From: Sediminispirochaeta smaragdinae DSM 11293
GTDB taxonomy: Bacteria > Spirochaetota > Spirochaetia > DSM-16054 > Sediminispirochaetaceae
DNA length: 64,000 bases
NCBI RefSeq assembly: GCF_000143985.1
Contig: NC_014364.1
Location: forward strand, 3,596,001-3,660,000
Reading direction: 5' to 3'
Part shown: piece by piece, positions 26,271 through 34,248 of the stretch
How the letters are laid out: each line of letters starts with the position of its first letter
Numbering within the stretch: the first letter of the stretch is position 1
Position numbers and translations under genes: made by a program
Notes under the pieces: model-generated
What the model was told of the DNA's origin: nothing
Databases searched by the model: none
What the model saw: only the letters and a program-made list of their open reading frames with translations

Positions 26271-26316
26271 ATGTTGACATTAGCATGCTAACATACTAGT
26301 ATTCCAATGTCAACAT
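26271..26316. promoter_or_regulatory. Nested palindromic operator region
   Basis: ATGTTGACATT (26271-26281) and AATGTCAACAT (26306-26316) are perfect 11-bp inverted repeats. Between them are two perfect 10-bp palindromes, TAGCATGCTA (26281-26290) and ATACTAGTAT (26293-26302). The array lies 17-62 bp upstream of the aldolase start, overlapping its likely promoter. It is the natural target for the FCD-type GntR regulator encoded nearby. Confidence 0.6.
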
Positions 26317-26325
26317 TTTTTGTAG

Positions 26326-26468
26326 TGTTCGGAATCCTGGTGGTATGCATGCCCTTTTGCCGGTAAAATCCTTGTGTTTATGCCGGTGCTTACTTTTTCC
26401 CATAGTTTGGCTTTCAATTGACTGCGAGGAAAAGAATTGTGACCCTTTAATCACCAGGATTCGGAACA
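26326..26468. mobile_element. 143-bp MITE-like element, copy 2
   Basis: Same length and same ends as the copy at 16086-16228; the right terminal repeat has one mismatch (TTCGGAACA for TTCCGAACA). Internal sequence is similar but diverged. GTAG flanks both sides (26322-26325 and 26469-26472), a possible 4-bp target duplication. It lies between the aldolase promoter and the GntR gene, separating regulator from target. Confidence 0.75.
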
Positions 26469-26514
26469 GTAGAAATATTCTTTTCTGCTATTGCTAATAC
26501 CAAATGTGACGTGC

Positions 26515-26559
26515 ATCATGATAGGTGGACCGGATTACAGTTTTCATGTATCATGATAG
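26515..26559 (+). promoter_or_regulatory. Direct repeat ATCATGATAG upstream of GntR gene
   Basis: ATCATGATAG occurs at 26515-26524 and 26550-26559, 35 bp apart; its core ATCATGAT is itself a palindrome. Both copies precede the preferred start at 26585 and could be autoregulatory sites. Confidence 0.35.
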
Positions 26560-26584
26560 TATAAGTGGAATAGGAAGAAATGAT

Positions 26585-27226
26585 TTGGGAATATCGTCGG
26601 CCAAGAGAAGCGAAATAGCATACAGCCAGATCAAAGAGTGGTTACTTAGCGGATCAGTAAGACCTCATGAAGTCTTTTCGTCGTATAAAATATCGGAAGC
26701 ACTCAATTTGAGCAGAACACCCGTGACCGAGGCACTCAAGCAGCTCGAACAAGAAGGATTCATCGAAATCATTCCCCAAGTTGGCTGTAGGATACGAAAC
26801 CCGGATCTCGCTGAAGTGCAGGAAAACTTCCTTATACGTGCGGTTCTTGAAGGCCTTGGGGCGGAGATGGCAGCAAAAGAGCGCACGGAAGCTGATATGA
26901 GAAAACTAAAAAAGATTTACTCGGACGGTATCGTCGCCGCGGAAAAGAATGATTTCATCGAATACGCGAAATGTAATCGACTATTTCATTTAGAGATTGC
27001 TGGCCTTTCAAAGATGGAACGGCTCATCTCCCTCATCAAGCAGTTCTGGGACAACGTAAGCTACCAGGCGGCGAGCGTCGACTTTCTTCTGGAGAGACAT
27101 GATGTTTCGCTTGAGCAGCATGAAAAAATCCTCACCGCTATCGAGAAGAAGGACGGGGCGTTGGCGCGCACCCTTATGGAAGCCCATTTACGCGAGTGCA
27201 CCAACGATTTCTGCAAAACATTATAA
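26585..27226 (+). CDS. GntR family regulator with FCD domain
   Basis: A FadR-type regulator of about 213 residues. The winged HTH (about 10-70) contains [30 protein letters not shown]; the all-helical FCD domain (80-210) contains L-F-H-L-E-I-A and L-E-Q-H-E-K-I-L, the metal/effector-binding His pattern. The frame opens at GTG 26525 and has ATG 26546, but neither has a Shine-Dalgarno; TTG 26585 has AGGAAG seven bases upstream. It probably controls the aldolase/BenE operon from which a MITE now separates it. Confidence 0.85.
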
Positions 27227-27432
27227 AGAGCGATCTGGGGAAATAATTCTCGGTGATACAATACACCGGACCCATCGCGGAAGTAAGAGTCTTTGTTTAT
27301 TACGAATATAAATGACAGATTCGAGTCGCAGAGATCTCCAAGATAGCGGAAATAACAGTGGACGGCCTCTGAAAGTAGACGTTGCCCAACGCCCATAATG
27401 AAACTTGCCGATGTTTTGGGCAACCAATATCC

Positions 27433-27870
27433 GGGCTGAAAGCGGATGAACCTATTCACGATATCTGCGGCTTGCTGGAAAACTATGGAATAAGGATCCT
27501 GCTCCTTTCCTACTCCTCGGACGCCTTTAATGGCTTATCAGTTGGCGAAGACGATAAGGGTCCGGCGAGCAGCATCGAACACAAGAGATTCAGTACTGCT
27601 CACGAACTCGGCCATCTTTTGACACACTTGTCGGATTATGGTGGGAAAGCACGATCCGAAGATAAGGTACAGGAGAAGGAAGCGGATTTGTTCGCCGAAT
27701 ACTTCCTCATGACTGAGCAGGGATTTAACTCTGAGTGGGAAGAAACTGCAGGTATGCCCTTCGTTCTAAAGTCCTTCGATTTCTATGCTGACCGGCTGAG
27801 CAGCCGAGTTCCTTAACTTGTCATCCGAGCAAATGATGGAATGTATTGCCGAATGGGAGGATTTTGGATA
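27433..27870 (+). pseudogene. ImmA/IrrE module, degenerate copy 2
   Basis: From about 27433 the frame matches residues 165-285 of the 21.8-kb protein (DEPIHDICGLLE..., STAHELGHLLTHLSDY, EKEADLFAEYFLM). It then loses about 60 codons, keeps SFDFYADRLS, shifts frame at about 27800 and ends with LNLSSEQMME...EWEDFG. The HTH part is absent. This is a remnant with internal deletions and a frameshift; about 200 bp before it hold nothing I can identify. Confidence 0.75.
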
Positions 27871-27919
27871 ATAAATTAGGAGATATTCTCCACTCACAAG
27901 CTGTACAGAATCTTGAACA

Positions 27920-27933
27920 TACAGTATATTGTA
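27920..27933. promoter_or_regulatory. Candidate YefM operator
   Basis: TACAGTATATTGTA is a 14-bp palindrome with one mismatched pair, 13 bp before the antitoxin ATG and overlapping a TATATT -10-like box. Antitoxins of this family repress their own promoter through such dyads. Confidence 0.4.
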
Positions 27934-27946
27934 ATAGGAGGATGTC

Positions 27947-28201
27947 ATGAGAATAATGACCTATACCAATGCGCGGAACAATCTCAGGCAACTGATTGAT
28001 GACGTTGTAGATACCTCTACAGAAACTGTCATCACCTCAAAGGAAGGCCGAGATGTAGTGGTGATGTCCCTCGCAGATTACAATGGCTGGACAACCACCA
28101 ACCACCTGCTTAGTACACCTGAGAATGCCAGCCGCCTGTTAAAGGCTGCCCGCGACGTAAAGGCCGGGAGAGTTATCCAGCGAGACCTTATAGATGAGTA
28201 G
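27947..28201 (+). CDS. yefM: Phd/YefM family antitoxin
   Basis: An 84-residue antitoxin. The N-terminal DNA-binding/dimer part MTYTNARNNLRQLID and the V-I-T-S-K-E-G-R-D-V-V-V-M-S-L-A-D-Y-N-G motif are typical of YefM; the C-terminus neutralises the toxin. GGAGG lies five bases before ATG 27947. Its end overlaps the toxin gene by 8 bp, the usual arrangement. Confidence 0.92.
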   Translation: MRIMTYTNARNNLRQLIDDVVDTSTETVITSKEGRDVVVMSLADYNGWTTTNHLLSTPENASRLLKAARDVKAGRVIQRDLIDE

Positions 28202-28454
28202 AGGGGTCAACTGGCATGAGTCTGCATGGGAAGACTATGAGTACTGGCAAGGCCAAGACCGCAAAACACTGAAGAAGATTAATACTTTAATAAAGACCGC
28301 ACGACGAACGCCGGAAGAAGGAGCAGAACCCTTAAAGGGAGACCTCTCAGGTTACTTCTCCCGGCATATCAACAAGAAAGATGTACTGGTTTACACCTAC
28401 AATGATGATTCGATCACCATTATTCAGTGCAGATTCCATTATTCTGATGAGTGA
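28194..28454 (+). CDS. yoeB: Txe/YoeB family mRNA interferase toxin
   Basis: An 86-residue ribosome-dependent mRNA endonuclease. Diagnostic segments are W-H-E-S-A-W-E-D-Y-E-Y-W, G-A-E-P-L-K-G-D-L-S-G-Y-F-S-R-H-I, and the C-terminal F-H-Y catalytic His/Tyr pair followed by S-D-E. Length and spacing are normal, so it looks intact and paired with the YefM antitoxin upstream. Confidence 0.93.
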   Translation: MSRGVNWHESAWEDYEYWQGQDRKTLKKINTLIKTARRTPEEGAEPLKGDLSGYFSRHINKKDVLVYTYNDDSITIIQCRFHYSDE

Positions 28455-28462
28455 AATGGCTC

Positions 28463-28485
28463 CCGGGATTTGAGATAGATCCCGG
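28463..28485 (+). terminator. Short hairpin after yoeB
   Basis: CCGGGAT (28463-28469) and ATCCCGG (28479-28485) with a 9-nt loop, 9 bp after the toxin stop. No T-run; termination is possible but weak. Confidence 0.35.
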
Positions 28486-28500
28486 ATAGCTTAACCAACT

Positions 28501-28555
28501 GTAACCAGGAAGCTGAAACCAAACCCTTGGTTACACCCAGCAAATCATGGCAAAT
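28501..28555 (+). repeat. GTAACCAG hairpin repeat, copy B
   Basis: GTAACCAG (28501-28508) and TTGGTTAC (28527-28534) plus the AAATCATGGCAA tract (28542-28553), similar in order and spacing to 23559-23613. Both follow small toxin/antitoxin-type genes. 28556-28690 shows no gene. Confidence 0.5.
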
Positions 28556-28695
28556 AATGATTTTGGCCTCTTCCTTGCATTGTGCAGGCGTATCGGCAAA
28601 TATTCGAGATCATGCCCAGCCCGGCGTCTATACGTTGGTAGGTACAGGTTTTTTCTCTGTAAGAAACGGTTGTACGCAGAACCCTGAATAGTAAG

Positions 28696-28738
28696 GCAGC
28701 CGCCTCCTCGACTTGTGCGGGAAGGCGGCTGCTGTCAT
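28696..28738. terminator. Strong hairpin after the FAD oxidoreductase gene
   Basis: GCAGCCGCCT with AGGCGGCTGC (28696-28732) form a perfect 10-bp GC-rich stem. On the plus strand a TGTCATTATTTTTT tract follows. It lies just beyond the stop of the minus-strand FAD gene, so it may separate transcripts from both sides. Confidence 0.6.
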
Positions 28739-28756
28739 TATTTTTTCCAGGCCTAT

Positions 28757-30217
28757 CTAACTCTCGGTAGGTTCGTAAAGAATCGCCCCTTGGTCGGCAA
28801 GGAGTTTCTGCAGTTCGTTTACGTCCTTTTCCAGCACCCGGGGCGTCACGCTTTTTCTCACACATAGTGCCGCGGCCGTTCCTGCCGCCTGTCCGGTTAC
28901 CATGGTTTGATGGAGGTAGCGCAGATATGCCGGTCGGTCGGTGGAAACACATTTTCCGGCGACGAGCAGGTTTTCCACCTTTTTCGGGACCAGTACCCTG
29001 TAGGGGATATCATAGGATCCTCCGTCTTTGGGGTAGGCCAGATCATCGCGGTATTTGGCACACACGGCAAGGGTATCCATGGATGCCACATGATACGAAC
29101 CGGCTTTGAAGGAACTTTTCCCGATCGTATCGCTGAATTGTCGACATTCCTCCACATCGTCTCTTGTCAACACGTAATCGCCGACAATCCGTGGTCCTTC
29201 CCGCAGCCTGAGTTCGGTACTGACCTTTGTAATATAGGCGTTCTTGAATCCGGGCACATAGTTTTTAAAGAACCGCCAGGCGATCATATTCTGCTTTCGG
29301 CATTCGACCATGCACTTTGTGAGATCCCATGCGTCGGTGGGAAGGCAATGGTCCACCTGGGATGAGTGCTGAAAATGGGCCTGTATGTGCCCCCCCTCTT
29401 TCGGTGTAAGGAAGAATCCTGCTCCACTGTAGGGATGCCAATCACCGTTTTTCAACGCCATATCACGCAATTCGTAAAAGCCCATGATTTCGCCCATTTC
29501 GGTTATATCGTGACATGTACTGTATACCTTATAGATGTCTTCCATGTTGCTGTCGTTGCAGGGATAGATAAGCTGTTTATAAGAAAACTGATCGGGATGA
29601 TTGCGGATATACTGAAGCAGCTCATCCCAGTCGACACCATCGACGGTGAACGACAAGGTGTGTGGCTGAATGTCCTCCCGGCTGACGCATGCCATTTCGC
29701 AGTCGGCATGGGCCGAGACATAACCTTCGCCGGTGCAGTCGATTACGATCTTTCCTTTTATCTCGTTTCTGCCGTTGGCATTTTCAACGACTATGCCGGT
29801 AACGGTATCTTTCTCTTTCGTTACGCCGACGACGAGGGTATCCAAGAGGAGTTCGGCTTTCTCATCTTCGAGCATTTCGAAGATGAGCATGGTCCACCAG
29901 TCCGGATCTACATAGGAAAATGTGTAACCGGCTTTTTCGCGGAAAGGATACCGTAAATGGGGCAGAGCATGACCGGATTTTAAAAGCCGCTGAAAGGTTT
30001 CTTCCACGATGCCGCCAACGTCCCGTTTCCCTTGAGGATTGAAGAGTCGGGCATAGGCGAATCCCGGAGGGCCGGAGGTGCTCATCTGCCCGCCCAACGC
30101 TCCAAGACGTTCCACGAGCAGAGTCTTCGCTCCGTTTCTCGCCGCTGAAATTGCGGCGGATACGCCGGAGGTCCCCCCCCCGCACACAATGACGTCGTAT
30201 ACCGTATTATAGCTCAT
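28757..30217 (-). CDS. FAD-dependent oxidoreductase
   Basis: A 486-residue flavoprotein of the FAD_oxidored (PF12831-like) group. The dinucleotide-binding motif is DVIVCGGGTSGVSAAISAARNG, followed by L-L-V-E-R-L-G-A-L-G-G-Q. V-I-D-C-T-G-E-G and the C-terminal GKCVSTDRPAYLR/G-Q-A-A-G-T-A-A-A-L block complete the FAD site. The substrate is unknown; family members oxidise or dehydrogenate diverse organics. AAGGAG lies before ATG 30217. It follows the UGSC-like gene by 29 bp, so the two are one operon in the decarboxylase cluster. Confidence 0.88.
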   Translation of the reverse strand: MSYNTVYDVIVCGGGTSGVSAAISAARNGAKTLLVERLGALGGQMSTSGPPGFAYARLFNPQGKRDVGGIVEETFQRLLKSGHALPHLRYPFREKAGYTFSYVDPDWWTMLIFEMLEDEKAELLLDTLVVGVTKEKDTVTGIVVENANGRNEIKGKIVIDCTGEGYVSAHADCEMACVSREDIQPHTLSFTVDGVDWDELLQYIRNHPDQFSYKQLIYPCNDSNMEDIYKVYSTCHDITEMGEIMGFYELRDMALKNGDWHPYSGAGFFLTPKEGGHIQAHFQHSSQVDHCLPTDAWDLTKCMVECRKQNMIAWRFFKNYVPGFKNAYITKVSTELRLREGPRIVGDYVLTRDDVEECRQFSDTIGKSSFKAGSYHVASMDTLAVCAKYRDDLAYPKDGGSYDIPYRVLVPKKVENLLVAGKCVSTDRPAYLRYLHQTMVTGQAAGTAAALCVRKSVTPRVLEKDVNELQKLLADQGAILYEPTES

Positions 30218-30246
30218 TCTTTCTTTTCTCCTTTTATCGTCGTATG

Positions 30247-31959
30247 TTATTTCCGGAATTCTTCGATGCTCTTGGCCGGTTTGCCATTGGCAAGCACAAC
30301 CGGCTCAACGCAGCCTTCGCTGTGAAGCGCCCAGGGAAGGATTACCGCGGAATGTCCGCCACGTCCGCCGATAACAACTACCTCCACATCCTCTGGAAAT
30401 CGGGTCACAGGCATGGGGTGGCGGTGTTCAAAGCCTTCCGGACGAACCGGGACCAAGCCGCGATCCCGTACCATGGGAACCTCATGGTACGCGTAGGTGT
30501 GAATATGCTCCTGAATCATTCTTTTCGTGTACCCGGACTTTTTCAGCATCATGCCGTGGTCCGGCGTCAAGCAGACAATAAGCGGGCCAGGGATATAGGC
30601 GTTATTGGAGCCGAGGGTCGTGCAGCAATGGGTGATCGTATCGAGCAGATCATGGCCGTCAAGGCTTAAGAAATCGATAATGTCGTGGATCGGTTCGGCC
30701 TTGAGCATATAAACCGTTGTGGTCTTGGAGTCGTACCGCTCCTCATTTATCATGTTCCACTGTGCGAGTTCCGGCTCTTCCGCGAAACAGTAGGTAAACT
30801 CGGCCTGAGACGCGAGACAGTCAAGATCGCAGACGCCGGGAACAGAACGGCAGATGTTCATGATCACGAGATTCACGGCGCGTCCGATCGTCGCATTCAT
30901 CGGATATCCGGGGCCAAGGCAACCCTGTTTTCCGGATATTCCGATTTCCTGCGCGATGGGGCCGCTGACAAGGACGAGGTTGCCTCCCGGATGAGAAGTT
31001 GTGACCGATTGGAGGAGGTTGTACTTCGGACTGTTCAGGGCCTTAAACGCCGCGACAAGAACAGGCATCGCCTTCGGCGTACAACCGGCCATGACGGCGG
31101 CGACGGCCACATCCTTGACGGTTATGTTTTTCCCGGTGGGACCTACTTGTTCACACAGAACAAGATTTTCGTCAAAGGGACAGTAACTCATCATATTGTC
31201 GTATCGGCGCCGGGTCGGAGGAATTATCGGCAGTCCGTCGCTTATATGTTCCGCATTGAAATATTCGTTGATCTCCTCCATATAGGCTCCCGGCTCGAGC
31301 AGGCGGCTTTCGTCAACATCAATATTTTGCGTGATCGGCAACAGGCCGTCCTGTGCCGGAGGCACTAAGTCCATTTTGAAATCTATGTGTGCAGTCTTTT
31401 CGAGTTTCTCGCCCTGGGCAGTTAGGGAGTCGACAATATAATCCCACTTGAGGTCGACTTGTTCACGAACTTCATCCACCGTACTCGCCTGATAAATGTC
31501 CAGAGAACAGAGGCAGAGATGTCCGGCTCGGTAGACTCCTACTCCTTCGGTGATGGCAGATCCCGGAGGGGCGGTCATGTAGACCGTCGGAATCCCCAGT
31601 TTTTCGAGAGCGATTGCTACCACGGTCGTCGCCGCGGAGGTCCCCATATCGCCGAAGGCAACGATAGCCGCTGAGGGTTTTTCCTTTGCAAGCATGGCCG
31701 CGTATTCGTTGAGTTTTTTGGTATTTTTTCCGCGGACGGTTTCAACGTAGTCGATGAACTTCGATATGCCGAGCTCCGTCAGCCGTTCTTTGATACGTAC
31801 GAATACCTCGCCATAATTGCAGAAAGAAAGTTTTGTATTATTATAAAATAAAATTTTTCCTTTTTTTAAATCATCAAGGGATACCCTCGGCGCCAGCTTT
31901 AATATCGGACGTTCTTGGAAACCGCGGGGGTCCAATAAAGAATATAATTTTTTAGACAT
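30247..31959 (-). CDS. UGSC-like domain fusion protein with MGTS in place of U/CGSC
   Basis: A 570-residue cytoplasmic protein in two parts. Residues 1-200 follow the UGSC (seleno)protein pattern: L-D-P-R-G, A-P-R, G-K-I-L-F-Y-N-N-T-K, then VAFGD-MGTS at 100-108 and L-E-K-L-G-I-P-T-V. The motif that names the family, Sec/Cys-G-S-C, is replaced by Met-Gly-Thr-Ser; the codon is ATG, not TGA. Residues 230-570 form a second domain (SDGLPIIPPT, VMAGCTPKAMPVL, GCLGPGYPMNATIGRA, FTYCFAEEPE) that I know only from uncharacterised proteins. Function is unknown. AAGGAG precedes ATG 31959. Confidence 0.72.
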   Translation of the reverse strand: MSKKLYSLLDPRGFQERPILKLAPRVSLDDLKKGKILFYNNTKLSFCNYGEVFVRIKERLTELGISKFIDYVETVRGKNTKKLNEYAAMLAKEKPSAAIVAFGDMGTSAATTVVAIALEKLGIPTVYMTAPPGSAITEGVGVYRAGHLCLCSLDIYQASTVDEVREQVDLKWDYIVDSLTAQGEKLEKTAHIDFKMDLVPPAQDGLLPITQNIDVDESRLLEPGAYMEEINEYFNAEHISDGLPIIPPTRRRYDNMMSYCPFDENLVLCEQVGPTGKNITVKDVAVAAVMAGCTPKAMPVLVAAFKALNSPKYNLLQSVTTSHPGGNLVLVSGPIAQEIGISGKQGCLGPGYPMNATIGRAVNLVIMNICRSVPGVCDLDCLASQAEFTYCFAEEPELAQWNMINEERYDSKTTTVYMLKAEPIHDIIDFLSLDGHDLLDTITHCCTTLGSNNAYIPGPLIVCLTPDHGMMLKKSGYTKRMIQEHIHTYAYHEVPMVRDRGLVPVRPEGFEHRHPMPVTRFPEDVEVVVIGGRGGHSAVILPWALHSEGCVEPVVLANGKPAKSIEEFRK

Positions 31960-32027
31960 GCAAGTTCTCCTTCTCATTCCCTGATAAAAATATTGTGATA
32001 ATTACTGTAAAGGGTGAATTTCAAATC

Positions 32028-32070
32028 AGCAATTCAGATTTGCCTTTGATTTATTCTTGAAATGAATAAA
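32028..32070. promoter_or_regulatory. Candidate LysR-type operator upstream of the UGSC-like gene
   Basis: TTTATTC (32050-32056) and GAATAAA (32064-32070) form a perfect 7-bp dyad with a 7-bp centre, fitting the T-N11-A rule for LysR regulators. AGCAATTCAGAT lies at 32028-32039; the identical 12-mer recurs at 34006-34017. The 320-bp gap 31960-32278 has no gene; besides these sites it holds A/T-rich promoter-like sequence. Confidence 0.5.
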
Positions 32071-32278
32071 TAGAATCGGAGTTTTTTTCCGTCTTTATGT
32101 AGCAATTAATTTCTTGTAGAATTTTTATCGTCTGTGATGGATCGATTAAAACGCAAACCGGTTGTGCGGATATCGGGAGGAAAAAACGTTCTTGATCTTT
32201 AACAGAGGCCCGGAAGTCTTCCCCCGGAGCTGCTTTTTTTGGGGCTCCAGGGAAAACATCCGTAATCGCTTATTACAT

Positions 32279-32518
32279 CTATGCTCGCTCTTTTCTTCGT
32301 AATGGCGGAATAGGTACCGGATTCGTTAGACGCTCAAGATCCGATGCATGCAATTGAAAGTGGGAGTTTCTTTCCGACATATTAATAATTTCCGATTCTT
32401 CCGAAGACCTCCATACATAGTTGCAGCTTAGGCAATAATAGACCTCCCATGCCCCGCTTCCGTCGGGGGCGTCCGCAATTTTTGTAGCCTGATCTTGTGC
32501 ACACCGTACGCATTTCAT
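32279..32518 (-). CDS. vdcD: VdcD-like subunit of hydroxyarylic acid decarboxylase
   Basis: A 79-residue zinc-ribbon-like protein. CVRC at 3-6 and CLSC at 29-32 supply four Cys ligands, with W-E-V-Y-Y-C and N-Y-V-W-R around the second pair and a C-terminal P-I-P-P-L motif. This is the layout of subunit D of non-oxidative hydroxyarylic acid decarboxylases (VdcD/BsdD), which are always found with a UbiD-type subunit C. Here it follows the UbiD gene by 4 bp. No subunit B (UbiX flavin prenyltransferase) gene is in the window. Confidence 0.85.
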   Translation of the reverse strand: MKCVRCAQDQATKIADAPDGSGAWEVYYCLSCNYVWRSSEESEIINMSERNSHFQLHASDLERLTNPVPIPPLRRKERA

Positions 32519-32522
32519 ACAA

Positions 32523-33953
32523 TTATCCTCTCTTCACTTCTTCCCACAGGGCTGCGAGTTTCTTTTCTATTTTTTCGGTGCAGGGCGGATCCTCAATCAT
32601 CGTAACATCGCGGAGCGTATCCGGATACTTCGGCGTAGTCGCGTCGATGATCAGTTTTTGTCCGACCCCCGGCGGATTAGAACAGGGATCGAGGGGCATC
32701 CCCGGAGTATTAGCAATTATGGTAACATCCTTATCCGCACGCACGCGGGCGGATAGCGCCCACATAACCTGCGTAAGATTGAAAGGATCGATATCGCCGT
32801 CAACCACGATGATATTCTTTGCATATGATATGCCGTGAGGTGTCGTAGCCAAACGCATCGCGACCGTTTTAGCGAAGCCGGCGAACCGCAGGTCGGTTGA
32901 GATGATTATGGAAAGCCCATGCTGATAAATGGCGTTTACGCTGCGGACTTCCGGAAATTCCGACTGTAATTGTTTATACAGCGGAACCGAAGTCCACAGA
33001 CCGATCAACGTATCGTGTTCCGTCCACGGACGGCCGATGAACAAGTTTTCGAAAATAGGATTCTTTCGATGGGTTACACGGCGTATTTTTATTCGTATCT
33101 GATCTCTAACTCCCGAATAACTTCCCGGGAATTCGCCGAAAGGTCCTTCGCAAAATCGTTTACGAGGTATAACCTCCCCTTCCAATACGTACTCTGCCCA
33201 GGCCGGAATGTTCAACCGATACCCTATTGCAGGTGTCACTTCAAAAGGCGTGCCGGTAATTACGGAGGCGGTTTTATATTCGGACTGATCGTAGGCCAGC
33301 GGGGTTGCGGCCATGGTGGAAAGGAGGGGCGGGTTGCCAACGCAGATTGCGACCGGTAACGGTTCGTTCCGCTCTTCCGCCGTTTTCAGATGTCGCGCCA
33401 GATCATGAAAGGCAAGGGCCTGCATTCCTACGGTATCCGCCCCCTGGATCATGACCCGGTACATCCCTACATTTTCCTTTTCGATATTATCGGGATCGTC
33501 GGGGTCACGGGAGATTATGCATGCCTTGGATAAATAGAAGCCGCCGTCGTACTGATTGATTCTGAACAAAGGCATAATCTTGTACAGATTAATATCCTTG
33601 TCTACCACGACTTCCTGGCAGGCGGCGTTCGAAACAGTTTTGATTGTTCCCTTCTTAGCCGTATTCCATAGTTCATCGACACGGAAAAATTGATCGCGAA
33701 TACTTGCGGACTTTTCCATCCCCAGTAGCAGGGCATGGTTGGCCCAGGAACCGTGAACATTTCCTGCAACCTGATACCCTTTATATCCGGCAATATTGTT
33801 CAGCAGTATCGCCGGACCGGCGTCCCCCATATTGGCGGCGGCTCGTAAATAGGTTCGTATTCCGGGTTCGGGAATGGTCTTTTCGCGCACTTCAATCAAC
33901 TGCTGGTTGCGTTTCAGATCTTCCAGATAATCCCGTAAACTCTGATGTAGCAT
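32523..33953 (-). CDS. UbiD family (VdcC-like) decarboxylase
   Basis: A 476-residue prenylated-FMN-dependent carboxy-lyase. Catalytic residues of the family are visible: Arg166 in NVGMYRVMIQG and the Glu pair 269/274 in CEGPFGEFPGSYSG. It reversibly decarboxylates an aromatic or unsaturated acid; the VdcD partner downstream points to a hydroxyarylic acid. ATG 33953 has GAGGGG four bases upstream; the frame extends to 34064 without a ribosome site and those residues are not conserved. It is divergent from the TAXI-TRAP genes. Confidence 0.92.
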   Translation of the reverse strand: MLHQSLRDYLEDLKRNQQLIEVREKTIPEPGIRTYLRAAANMGDAGPAILLNNIAGYKGYQVAGNVHGSWANHALLLGMEKSASIRDQFFRVDELWNTAKKGTIKTVSNAACQEVVVDKDINLYKIMPLFRINQYDGGFYLSKACIISRDPDDPDNIEKENVGMYRVMIQGADTVGMQALAFHDLARHLKTAEERNEPLPVAICVGNPPLLSTMAATPLAYDQSEYKTASVITGTPFEVTPAIGYRLNIPAWAEYVLEGEVIPRKRFCEGPFGEFPGSYSGVRDQIRIKIRRVTHRKNPIFENLFIGRPWTEHDTLIGLWTSVPLYKQLQSEFPEVRSVNAIYQHGLSIIISTDLRFAGFAKTVAMRLATTPHGISYAKNIIVVDGDIDPFNLTQVMWALSARVRADKDVTIIANTPGMPLDPCSNPPGVGQKLIIDATTPKYPDTLRDVTMIEDPPCTEKIEKKLAALWEEVKRG

Positions 33954-34005
33954 TTTTCCCCTCTGTGTGATTTTTGCATCAACCTTACGGTCTCTCCTCG
34001 AAATA

Positions 34006-34113
34006 AGCAATTCAGATGTAGGCACACATATATTCCATAAATGAATACATTGTCCGCATGTCACGGTATTTATTCAGCTATGGAATATAACTTGTTCAAA
34101 ATCGGAATTGCTT
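34006..34113. promoter_or_regulatory. Divergent promoter region with repeated LysR-type sites
   Basis: Two TATTC-N7-GAATA dyads (34031-34047 and 34071-34087) lie between the divergent UbiD and TAXI genes. The 12-mer AGCAATTCAGAT is at 34006-34017, and its AAGCAATTC core occurs inverted at 34104-34112. The same dyad and 12-mer occur upstream of the UGSC-like gene, tying the two operons to one regulator, most likely the LysR protein at 41.4 kb (inference). Confidence 0.55.
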
Positions 34114-34248
34114 GTTTAAAAAAACTGAGCTTACAATGTCCAAGTGCCGCAAGTGATGCGATATCGATCCCCCCCCTACCTGCAAGAGTGGACCGGCTTC
34201 ATGATTGATATCGAATATCGTTACCCCAAATAAACAAAGGAGAGGGAA

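Noticed and set aside
30247-31959. Selenoprotein with in-frame TGA at the UGSC motif
   Set aside because: The motif position is encoded by ATG (Met) and the frame has no internal TGA; no SECIS-like element was needed or seen.
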